Source: JABISG01 sp963581435 | GTDB lineage: Bacteria; Planctomycetota; Planctomycetia; Planctomycetales; Planctomycetaceae | DNA length: 7,809 nucleotides | Assembly (NCBI GenBank): GCA_963581435.1 | Contig: CAUZOL010000330.1 | Location: forward strand, 1 to 7,809 | Direction: 5' to 3' | Shown: piece by piece, positions 1 through 5,096 of the stretch | How positions within the stretch are numbered: the first letter of the stretch is position 1 | Layout: each line of letters opens with the position of its first letter | The notes under the pieces: generated by a model | What the model was told of the DNA's origin: nothing | The model's database searches: none | Seen by the model: the letters and a program-made list of their open reading frames with translations, nothing else | Translations under genes and position numbers: made by a program

Positions 1-61
1 TGAATTCCTCGCTGAACGAACGCCGAGTTCGATTGCTTGCCAATTGCTGTTTCTTGCTCAT
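1..61 (-). CDS. IS3-family transposase orfA, N-terminal fragment (runs off the window)
   Basis: On the minus strand an ATG at 61-59 opens a frame that stays open to the window edge: 20 codons beginning MSKKQQLASN and ending RRSFSEEF. A strong Shine-Dalgarno GGAGG lies at 74-70, eight bases upstream. A short basic start followed by R-R-x-(F/Y)-S-x-E-F is the usual opening of OrfA proteins of IS3-type elements, which carry the helix-turn-helix that binds the IS ends and are normally joined to the OrfB DDE integrase by a programmed frameshift. The IS3-like terminal repeat just upstream supports this. Only the start is visible, so whether the element is intact, and its subgroup, cannot be judged. 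The call rests on the motif plus the flanking terminus, not on a catalytic domain. Confidence 0.7.
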   Translation of the reverse strand, partial: MSKKQQLASNRTRRSFSEEF

Positions 62-99
62 TCAAAGTTCCTCCAAAAATAGTTTACGCTCGAATTCCA

Positions 100-125
100 G
101 TGTCCACTATTTCTGGGGAACTCCA
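100..125 (-). repeat. IS3-type terminal inverted repeat (left)
   Basis: Twenty-six bases on the minus strand, beginning with the TG dinucleotide typical of IS3-family ends and ending in the conserved core AATAGTGGACAC. Its partner would be past the left edge of the window, so the pairing itself is not shown. Confidence 0.55.
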
Positions 126-188
126 CATTCCCACTAACACACGTCTCCAAGTCTGGGGACTAGGGGAGGACTTGACACGCGATACGGT

Positions 189-494
189 CTACTTAACCGG
201 CCGACGGATTATCATTCCGGCAACGATCAACACCACACCGATCATCCCCAATAACGCCCCACCGATCACGAGGATAACTGAAAAGCGAATCCCACCTGCC
301 AGATCGGACGGTTTGGGCTGTGTTGGGGAAGTTGCAATTGATTCGAATGTCGATATGAATCCGAGTACGCCCGCAACCGTACTTACAAGAGGTATTGAAA
401 GTAACACAATGCCAAACCCGATTAGCCACCACATTGGACGCGTCGTCGGAGGCTTTCCAACGTCGCACTCAAGCTTGTCCGAAGGATCAGCCAT
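189..494 (-). CDS. Small two-helix membrane protein, function unknown
   Basis: A 101-residue protein starting MADPSDKLECDVGKPP. The frame stays open far upstream, but I place the start at 494-492 because GAAGG lies a few bases upstream and because the longer version would be arginine-rich translation antisense to the ALDH gene. A polar N-terminus of about 20 residues precedes a hydrophobic helix at about 21-48 (beginning MWWLIGFGIVLL), a polar Ser/Thr/Pro loop at about 49-67, and a second helix at about 69-96 rich in Gly, Val and Ile, then a short basic end (RRPVK). This suggests an inner-membrane protein with both ends on the same side. It is downstream of the ALDH gene on the same strand but separated by a large palindrome, so co-transcription is uncertain. 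No family recognised. Confidence 0.7.
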   Translation of the reverse strand: MADPSDKLECDVGKPPTTRPMWWLIGFGIVLLSIPLVSTVAGVLGFISTFESIATSPTQPKPSDLAGGIRFSVILVIGGALLGMIGVVLIVAGMIIRRPVK

Positions 495-524
495 CTCGAC
501 CTTCGCTCCAGCGAACGAGATAGT

Positions 525-585
525 GGTAGCCCGCCGCTCCGACGGCGGGAGTCCGCATTTTTTCCGCCGTCGGAGCGGCGGGCTA
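525..585. repeat. GC-rich REPIN-like nested palindrome
   Basis: Perfect 23-bp inverted repeat, 525-547 against 563-585, around a 15-base loop containing six T on the plus strand. Each arm is itself a hairpin: CCCGCCG (529-535) and CGGCGGG (542-548) on the left, CCGCCG (563-568) and CGGCGG (575-580) on the right. Two inverted copies of a short palindrome is the layout of REP doublets (REPINs). It fills most of the 107-bp gap between the ALDH stop and the next start. It may slow transcription, but no U-tract follows the stem in either direction, so it is not a standard terminator. Confidence 0.75.
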
Positions 586-601
586 CTGTTGTCGGGCCAC
601 C

Positions 602-2050
602 CTAATGTGCCGGCGGGGGGCTGTTCTGGAACGCGCGGTTGCGGAACAGGAAGTCGATGATGTTGCCTTCGTGCGGTTGCAGCCAGTTGAGTTGGATGGT
701 TTTTACCTCGCCGATGTTCAAGCGGTCGATGTTCGTTGCATCGATTAATTCGCGGCTGAACTTCTCGTCGTCGGTGATGCAACTTCCAACCAGCGTGTAG
801 CCGGCCTTCTTGATGAACTGATCCTGCGGGCAATCGACGACGGAAACGAACGGGAACATGTATTCGGTGTTCGCCATTGTGTCGTCCGGATCGGTGACGT
901 GCAGCACGGTCGGTCGCAGGAAGTCGCAGCGTTCGTTTTCGATGAGCCGTTCGCCGTCGCGGTATTTGGCGGTCACTTCGGTAACGGCGGCCGACTTGCA
1001 ACCTTCGTCGATCTGCGAACTCATCGCTTTGGCTGCACCGGGAACGGTGAAGGCGGCCAGACCGGATTCCGGATCGTCCATCGGTTTCGGTCCCAACGGA
1101 CCGAGCCGTTGCGCGAGGGCGTCGGCAATTTCGGCCCCGTGACGCGAAACCCAGATGCCCGAACAACTGATGCAGCTACGACCGCTGTTGACGTAAACAC
1201 TGTCGGCCATCAGGTCGATGTACTTTTCCCAATCGTCGACTTTGTCGTCGCCGAGAACGATCTTCGAAAAGCCGGGACCGTGTGCCGAGACTTTCGGGTT
1301 GCCACGATAACGGTCGATCGTCGGCAGGCCGCCGAAGATGACCGAGCGTTCGCACGTTTCCAGCACGGCTCCGCCCAATTCGGCTCCCTTTGCCGTGCCG
1401 CCGGGATAGATGCAGAATGCTTCACGAGGAATGCCGGCTCCGGCGAAGGCTTCGTACATGCGGTACGGCGTCCACGGTTCCTGCGGGCCGGGTTTCAGCA
1501 CCAAACCGATTTGCAGCGGAATAACCGGCAGCCACAGCGTATGCACGCCGGGACTATTGGAGGGCAGCACCCAACCGGCGGCATCGCAATTGGCCTGATA
1601 GCTGACCATCACGCCGCGGTCTTCCATGCCGTAACCGTTGCTGAAAATATCGTACGGCAAACCGCGTGTCAGCGAGTCGAGAATGTCGCTCATGTGCTCC
1701 AGCACGAAGGCGTTCTTCGACATGTTGAGTCGGCACATGTGTTCGGGCAGACCGGTGGTGGCCGACTGCATACGGCAGAAATCGTCGGGCGTTTGCGTGC
1801 CGTTACCTAAAGGCAGTTCGGCATCGACGTACAACTTGGCCGCCACTTTGCACTTTTCGACGAGTTCTTCGATGGAGAACTGCCGGAGAAGTTCGCGGGC
1901 TTTCTTGGCTTTCCGCATGTCCATTTTGATGATGCCGCCGTTGGCCTCGTGGACCTGCGCCAGCGTCTCACCCGTCTCGAAATGGACGATGTCCATTTTG
2001 TCCATAGATTCGTAAGGCTTGCCCCAGCGAACGACGGGAATTTCTAACAT
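602..2050 (-). CDS. Aldehyde-dehydrogenase-superfamily reductase, probable acyl-thioester/adenylate reductase (EhpG/LuxC-like role)
   Basis: A 482-residue protein; ATG at 2050-2048 with AAGGA eight bases upstream. ALDH-superfamily landmarks appear in order: the oxyanion-hole region WVLPSNSPGVH (160-170, Asn165), the cofactor lysine in LVLKPGPQEPWTP (Lys186), the Rossmann-turn equivalent VIFGG (237-241), the nucleophile in NSGRSCISC (288-296, Cys293 the likely nucleophile, Cys296 extra), and an E-x-x-F-P equivalent of the ribose-binding EIFGP at 396-400. Where hydrolytic ALDHs have the general-base Glu in ELGG, this protein has AHGPG (256-260). Loss of that Glu is typical of acylating ALDHs, which work through thioesters rather than hydrolysis. 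With the ANL enzyme encoded just upstream, I infer reduction of an activated acid to an aldehyde with NAD(P)H. The substrate is unknown; a degradative acylating ALDH is the alternative. Confidence 0.85.
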   Translation of the reverse strand: MLEIPVVRWGKPYESMDKMDIVHFETGETLAQVHEANGGIIKMDMRKAKKARELLRQFSIEELVEKCKVAAKLYVDAELPLGNGTQTPDDFCRMQSATTGLPEHMCRLNMSKNAFVLEHMSDILDSLTRGLPYDIFSNGYGMEDRGVMVSYQANCDAAGWVLPSNSPGVHTLWLPVIPLQIGLVLKPGPQEPWTPYRMYEAFAGAGIPREAFCIYPGGTAKGAELGGAVLETCERSVIFGGLPTIDRYRGNPKVSAHGPGFSKIVLGDDKVDDWEKYIDLMADSVYVNSGRSCISCSGIWVSRHGAEIADALAQRLGPLGPKPMDDPESGLAAFTVPGAAKAMSSQIDEGCKSAAVTEVTAKYRDGERLIENERCDFLRPTVLHVTDPDDTMANTEYMFPFVSVVDCPQDQFIKKAGYTLVGSCITDDEKFSRELIDATNIDRLNIGEVKTIQLNWLQPHEGNIIDFLFRNRAFQNSPPPAH

Positions 2051-2087
2051 TGGTTTTTTCCTTGGAGTTTTTCAACATGAAGTTTTT

Positions 2088-2126
2088 TTAACGCACAGAT
2101 GCAAAGGTCGCAAAGATGCGCAAAGG
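2088..2126 (+). repeat. Left terminal inverted repeat of the GxxExxY unit
   Basis: Begins TTAACGCACAG and contains four GCAAAG-type hexamers (2093, 2101, 2110 and 2120) with start-to-start spacing of 8, 9 and 10 bases. The right end, read on the minus strand, has the same hexamer order and the same 8-9-10 spacing. Confidence 0.75.
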
Positions 2127-2168
2127 AAAAGAGAAGAAGAATGTTATCGACACCACAACGAAATGGCT

Positions 2169-2558
2169 TCAACGCTCTTGCAAGCCGTTCACGATGCGGT
2201 GGATTCCATTCTTCAGGTATTTCTGTCCAAAATTGATTAGTAGACCAAGCTTCTTGTTGGTTAAACGCAGATGCGTCAGTAGCTGCACTTTGTAAATTGA
2301 ATGGTGTTCTTCCGTTGCTTTGATTTCGACAATGACAAGGTCGTCAATCAGAACATCGAGTCGATAATTCTTGTTCAGTCGCTTTCCTTTGTAAACGACC
2401 GGAATTTCGATCTGCCTTTCGATGTGAATTCCTCGCAATGCCAACTCAGCACAAAGCGCTTCCTCATAAATATCTTCAAACAGCCCCGGCCCACCCAACT
2501 CCTTATGAACCTCAATCGCCGCCCCAATAATTACATGGCTCAGTTCATTTTCTTTCAT
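2169..2558 (-). CDS. GxxExxY protein, PD-(D/E)XK-nuclease-like
   Basis: A 129-residue protein, the usual length for the GxxExxY family (PDDEXK_3-type). The signature is GLFEDIY (Gly25, Glu28, Tyr31), followed by a beta-rich core and a nuclease-like motif: Asp68 in YRLDVLI and Glu78-Ile-Lys80 in IVEIKA. Gln92 sits where related nucleases have a Q-x-x-x-Y motif, but the tyrosine position is His96. The C-terminus KNGIHRIVNGL is typical of the family. No clear Shine-Dalgarno precedes the ATG at 2558-2556. Family members are widespread and their role is not established. Fold resemblance suggests DNA or RNA cleavage, but activity is not shown. Both sides carry inverted repeats (2088-2126 and 2631-2669), and the surrounding gene pair looks like an operon that this gene interrupts. 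Fully intact, with no frameshift. Confidence 0.9.
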   Translation of the reverse strand: MKENELSHVIIGAAIEVHKELGGPGLFEDIYEEALCAELALRGIHIERQIEIPVVYKGKRLNKNYRLDVLIDDLVIVEIKATEEHHSIYKVQLLTHLRLTNKKLGLLINFGQKYLKNGIHRIVNGLQER

Positions 2559-2630
2559 CGTGACTCAAGCCAAGTTTATCGTCAAAGAGTGGTTGGCCCA
2601 ACGCTCCCCGGTTTCCCCCGTACATTCACC

Positions 2631-2669
2631 CCTTGGCGATTCTCTGCGTTCTTTGCAGCTTTGCGTTAA
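2631..2669 (-). repeat. Right terminal inverted repeat of the GxxExxY unit
   Basis: Read on the minus strand it begins TTAACGCAAAG and carries hexamers GCAAAG, GCAAAG, GCAGAG and GCCAAG spaced 8, 9 and 10 bases start to start. Thirty-one of 39 positions match the left repeat. It ends eight bases before the ANL-enzyme stop codon (2680-2678). Confidence 0.75.
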
Positions 2670-2677
2670 GACCGAAT

Positions 2678-3778
2678 TTAATAAACTCCCACGGTTGTTG
2701 CCTGGGCGATTTCGTGGAAGGGGCGGGTGCCGCTGACTCCGTCCCAGGGGTATTTTTCGTGGGGCTGTTCGCGTTCGCCTTCGTCGCGTTCCATGAAGCC
2801 GGGAATGAACAACTCGTGCGTTAGCGTGTAGAGTTTCACGCGACCGGTTTCGCCGTAACCCACACGCTTGGTGTAGTCGTCGAAATCGACCACTTCAACC
2901 ACCGCCCGCGGCTGTGGGGCGTGGTAGGTGATCTTGTAGTCGTCGGCCGGGTCGAACGGTTTGCCGCAGGCCAAGCCCATCAGCGTATTGCCGTAGGTCG
3001 GTGTGATGTAAACGTTCGGTCCGAGCAATTCTTCCTTGCAGAAGCGGTACCACTGCGGCGTGAACTCGGTGCCGCCGGCGAAGATGCCGGTGATGCCCGC
3101 TTCCTCGACACTCGATCCTTCATCCATCAATCGCAGCGCGAGCGCTTCGAGCAACTTGGGCGTGGCGAACATGCCTTTGATGTTGTGGCCACCCGAGAGC
3201 AAACTCATGGCCTGATCGATGACATGGGCGCTGTACTCTTTCACCTCGTCGATCTTGCCCCGTTTGAGCAGTTTGACGACCCAGCGCGGATCGAGATCGA
3301 CACAGAAGCAGATGCCGCCGCGATGTTGGCACAGGTGTTCGACGGCCAACCGCAAACGACGCGGCCCAGACGGTCCCAACATCAGCCAGTTCGAGCCGCG
3401 CGGAAACGATTCGTCCGGCAGCGTTTCGCTGAACATTTCGTAATCGATACGGAAGTCATCGACAACACAGCGGCTCTTGGGAAGGCCCGTCGTGCCGCCG
3501 GTCTCGAAGACGTACTTCGCCTTGTCGTGCGACTTCTTGGGCAGGAACCGCTGGACCGGCCCGCCACGCAGCGTATCGTCTTCAAACAGCGGGAACTTTT
3601 TCAGGTCGTCGAAGCAGTTGATATCCTTGAGCGGATCGAATTCGAGTGATTTCGCCTGCTCCAGCCAATACGGAGCGCCGTCTTCCGGATGAAAGTGCAA
3701 CTGCACGATTTCAACCGTCTGCTCATCGAGTTGTTTCTGTGCGTCGGCAACAAGGGCATCGAGGTTGTTTTCGCTCAC
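2678..3778 (-). CDS. Small ANL-superfamily acyl-adenylating enzyme (EhpF/LuxE/PaaK-like)
   Basis: A 366-residue protein starting with GTG at 3778-3776 (N-terminus MSENNLDALV). An in-frame stop not far upstream excludes a long extension; the Shine-Dalgarno is weak (AAGAGA). It would activate a carboxylic acid with ATP as an acyl-adenylate. Core motifs in order: the phosphate loop ETGGTTGLPK (92-101), the A4-like IFAGGTEFTPQ (232-242), the adenine-binding A5-like ITPTYGNTLMG (258-268), and YGETGRVKLYTL (308-319), where a related motif binds the ribose. The protein ends after a WDGV segment without the full mobile C-terminal domain of larger ligases such as PaaK (about 430 aa). This length matches LuxE (about 370) and EhpF (about 41 kDa), which hand the acyl group to a partner reductase. 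The ALDH gene downstream fits that partner. Whether it forms a CoA ester or passes the acyl group directly is open. Confidence 0.85.
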   Translation of the reverse strand: MSENNLDALVADAQKQLDEQTVEIVQLHFHPEDGAPYWLEQAKSLEFDPLKDINCFDDLKKFPLFEDDTLRGGPVQRFLPKKSHDKAKYVFETGGTTGLPKSRCVVDDFRIDYEMFSETLPDESFPRGSNWLMLGPSGPRRLRLAVEHLCQHRGGICFCVDLDPRWVVKLLKRGKIDEVKEYSAHVIDQAMSLLSGGHNIKGMFATPKLLEALALRLMDEGSSVEEAGITGIFAGGTEFTPQWYRFCKEELLGPNVYITPTYGNTLMGLACGKPFDPADDYKITYHAPQPRAVVEVVDFDDYTKRVGYGETGRVKLYTLTHELFIPGFMERDEGEREQPHEKYPWDGVSGTRPFHEIAQATTVGVY

Positions 3779-3941
3779 GGTCTGTCTCTTTTCACGAGTT
3801 AACTAAATTGGCTTCACAAGGACACTGATTGGCGGCGTCGCGCGATTACTGCGATGACAGGGCCGCCATGGCAGGGCGTCTGAGGCAGGACAAAAAAGGC
3901 GGGGCTTCAAAGCCGGCGAACCGAAAATTGCCGATGCATCC

Positions 3942-3969
3942 ATATTAGGGAATCGCCCCCAATTTGCAA
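3942..3969 (-). promoter_or_regulatory. Possible sigma-70-type promoter for the ANL gene
   Basis: On the minus strand TTGCAA (3969-3964) and TAATAT (3947-3942) are separated by 16 bases, each matching four of six consensus positions. It would start transcription about 155 bases before the GTG at 3778. The match is moderate and could be chance. Confidence 0.25.
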
Positions 3970-4056
3970 CGAATGCGCCCGTTTGGTTGCATCCCGGAAC
4001 TTCTCATCGGCACCTTGACCAAACAACCAACGCTTGCGGTTTCGCGGCCCGTGAAG

Positions 4057-4089
4057 AGAAACCCGGTTTCTCGAAGAAACCGGGTTTCT
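4057..4089. repeat. Double palindrome, AGAAACCCGGTTTCT type
   Basis: Perfect 15-bp inverted repeat, 4057-4071 against 4075-4089, with a three-base spacer CGA. Each arm is an odd palindrome (AGAAACC, one base, GGTTTCT). It lies 12 bases past the SDR stop. In minus-strand transcripts it would fold into a tight hairpin, but the bases after it (CTTCACGGG) are not a U-tract, so rho-independent termination is weak at best. Similar AGAAACC/GGTTTCT palindromes are, as I recall, dispersed in cyanobacterial and some planctomycete genomes. Confidence 0.7.
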
Positions 4090-4101
4090 AGTTTGCGAGC
4101 A

Positions 4102-4869
4102 TCAATAATCGAGGCTCGCACCACCTTCGGCCTCAATCGCCTGTCCGGTAACAAACGCCGAGTCGTCGGTTGCGAGGAATAGGGCGATCCGCGCGATTTC
4201 TTCCGCAGTTCCCATTCGCTTCGACAATTGCAGGTCGGCCACCCGCTGCAATGCCGACTCCGGATCGTCGAGCGTCGCCGCCCAGTCGCGCATCAGCGGA
4301 GTATCGATGTTGCCCGGAAGAATCGCGTTCACGCGGACGCCGTCGCGGCCCAACTCCACGGCCAACGCCTTCGTCAGACCGATTTGTGCCGCCTTGGTGC
4401 CGCAGTATCCTGCTGCCAAATCCTGGCCGAGAATCGCCACCATCGAGGCAATGTTGACGATGGTTCCCTTGGTTTTTCGCAAATGCGGCACTGCGAACTT
4501 CGAACCGGCGAACGTGGAAACGTAGTTCAAGTCCAACAGCCCGCGCAGTTCTTCGATGCTGGTGTCGTCAATACTTGTCGCCGGTGGATGCCAGCCCGCG
4601 TTGTTGATTATGCAGTCGAGTCGGCCGAATTCCTGCACGGTTTGTTCGATCGCTTGCTGCAATTGTTCCGGCTGCGAAACGTCGCAGCGAATAAACACCG
4701 ACCGACCCAGCCCTTGCGCGTTCAACTCGGCCGCCAAAGCTTCGCCCGCTTCGACGCCACGCGCCAGAATGGAAACCAGCCCACCCTCTGCGCAAAACAG
4801 CCGCGAGCAACCACCGCCAATGCCCTTACTCCCGCCGGTCACTATGACCGCTCGCCCCTCAAAACGCAT
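4102..4869 (-). CDS. Short-chain dehydrogenase/reductase resembling 17beta-HSD14
   Basis: A 255-residue classical SDR; ATG at 4869-4867 with AAGGGGAG about five bases upstream. It has the TGGSKGIG dinucleotide-binding loop (11-18), NNAG (89-92), the catalytic tetrad Asn115-Ser142-Tyr155-Lys159 (YCGTK at 155-159) and PGNIDTP (185-191). FGRLDCIINNAGWHPP (81-96), the segment around PGNIDTPL and the end GGASLDY recall human HSD17B14 (FGRLDCVVNNAGHHPP, PGNIWTPL, GGAELGY), an NAD-dependent hydroxysteroid and sugar dehydrogenase. Here Lys15 in the loop and Arg37 after the second strand, where HSD17B14 has Asp, point to NADP(H) instead. It heads the minus-strand cluster with the ANL and ALDH genes and might act on the aldehyde or alcohol they handle. 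The substrate is not readable from sequence; the shared pathway is inference from position. Confidence 0.9.
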   Translation of the reverse strand: MRFEGRAVIVTGGSKGIGGGCSRLFCAEGGLVSILARGVEAGEALAAELNAQGLGRSVFIRCDVSQPEQLQQAIEQTVQEFGRLDCIINNAGWHPPATSIDDTSIEELRGLLDLNYVSTFAGSKFAVPHLRKTKGTIVNIASMVAILGQDLAAGYCGTKAAQIGLTKALAVELGRDGVRVNAILPGNIDTPLMRDWAATLDDPESALQRVADLQLSKRMGTAEEIARIALFLATDDSAFVTGQAIEAEGGASLDY

Positions 4870-5096
4870 CGTCTCTCCCCTTGGTTTGAATACACAGGCC
4901 TTCGTTTGAAGACGCTGGTTGGCACACTCTTATGCTTCCAGCAAGCATCATCGCCATTCGCGTGACTGCTGAGTACGGGCCCGCTGACAACCAGCATACT
5001 CGGGCGGCATGAATCTTCAAACGGCGGGGGGAGGCGGGGGCGTCAACCGGACCAACTTGCGGTCGGTGTCGCACGGCCAATAAAAGACACGCCCGT
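4870..5096. other. Intergenic region upstream of the SDR gene
   Basis: No gene is supported in these 227 bases. Visible are a small 6-bp hairpin (ATGCTT...AAGCAT on the minus strand, near 4932-4948) in the SDR leader, and a G-rich run around 5022-5038. The minus-strand promoter for the SDR gene should lie here, but no convincing -35/-10 pair was found. Confidence 0.5.

Larger units (their letters stand above)
1..125 (-). mobile_element. Left (5') end of an IS3-family insertion sequence, partial
   Basis: The element appears to start at 125 on the minus strand with TGGAGTTCCC, followed by CAGAAATAGTGGACAC (115-100). As I remember it, the left end of E. coli IS3 is ten bases starting with TG followed by CAGCAATAGTGGACAC, so spacing and core agree closely. 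The transposase start codon lies 64 bases inside this terminus, a normal leader for the family. The other terminus and any 3-4 bp target duplication are outside the window; the bases adjoining the presumed junction are CATT at 126-129. Confidence 0.65.
2088..2669 (-). mobile_element. Candidate 582-bp element: GxxExxY gene bounded by 39-bp inverted repeats
   Basis: Left end 2088-2126 and right end 2631-2669 are inverted repeats with 31 of 39 positions identical, no gaps, both reading TTAACGCA from the outside inward. The only convincing gene between them is the GxxExxY frame at 2558-2169. The unit lies wholly in the gap between the ANL stop (2678) and the ALDH start (2050). No target-site duplication is evident in the bases just outside, and there is no transposase, so any movement would need help from elsewhere or from the encoded nuclease-like protein. 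That it is mobile is inferred from the architecture. Confidence 0.5.
3779..4101. other. Intergenic region upstream of the ANL gene
   Basis: This 323-bp stretch has no convincing gene; small open frames on both strands lack ribosome sites and family-like composition. It holds the palindrome pair at 4057-4089 just after the SDR stop and a possible minus-strand promoter at 3942-3969. The gap makes it likely that the ANL gene has its own promoter rather than relying only on read-through from the SDR gene. Confidence 0.6.

Noticed and set aside
525..601. The GC palindrome as a rho-independent terminator of the ALDH gene
   Set aside because: In the direction of transcription the bases after the stem are not T-rich; the T/A run is in the loop instead.
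37..660. A 207-codon plus-strand open frame at the left
   Set aside because: It crosses the IS end, the membrane-protein gene antisense and the palindrome; no plausible single gene would span these.
495..1166. N-terminal extension of the two-helix membrane protein to 325 residues
   Set aside because: The extension is Arg-rich, lies within the ALDH gene in another frame and includes the palindrome; a good ribosome site precedes the internal ATG at 494.
899..1810. A 303-codon plus-strand open frame opposite the ALDH gene
   Set aside because: It is antisense to a gene with clear ALDH motifs, has no ribosome site, and its composition (many Arg, Gly, His) is that of reverse-frame translation of a GC-rich gene.
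2921..3649. A 242-codon plus-strand open frame opposite the ANL gene
   Set aside because: Antisense to a convincing ANL-superfamily gene, with no motif of its own and no ribosome site.
602..3778. A true luxCE bioluminescence operon
   Set aside because: There are no luxAB-like luciferase genes, and the catalytic motif NSGRSC and overall motifs look closer to general ALDH and PaaK/EhpF-type proteins than to LuxC and LuxE.
4228..4965. A 245-codon plus-strand open frame opposite the SDR gene
   Set aside because: Antisense to an SDR with the full catalytic tetrad; composition is typical of a shadow frame.
5022..5038. G-rich run as a G-quadruplex
   Set aside because: The runs are not four separate tracts of three or more G with loops between them; a canonical quadruplex pattern is not met.
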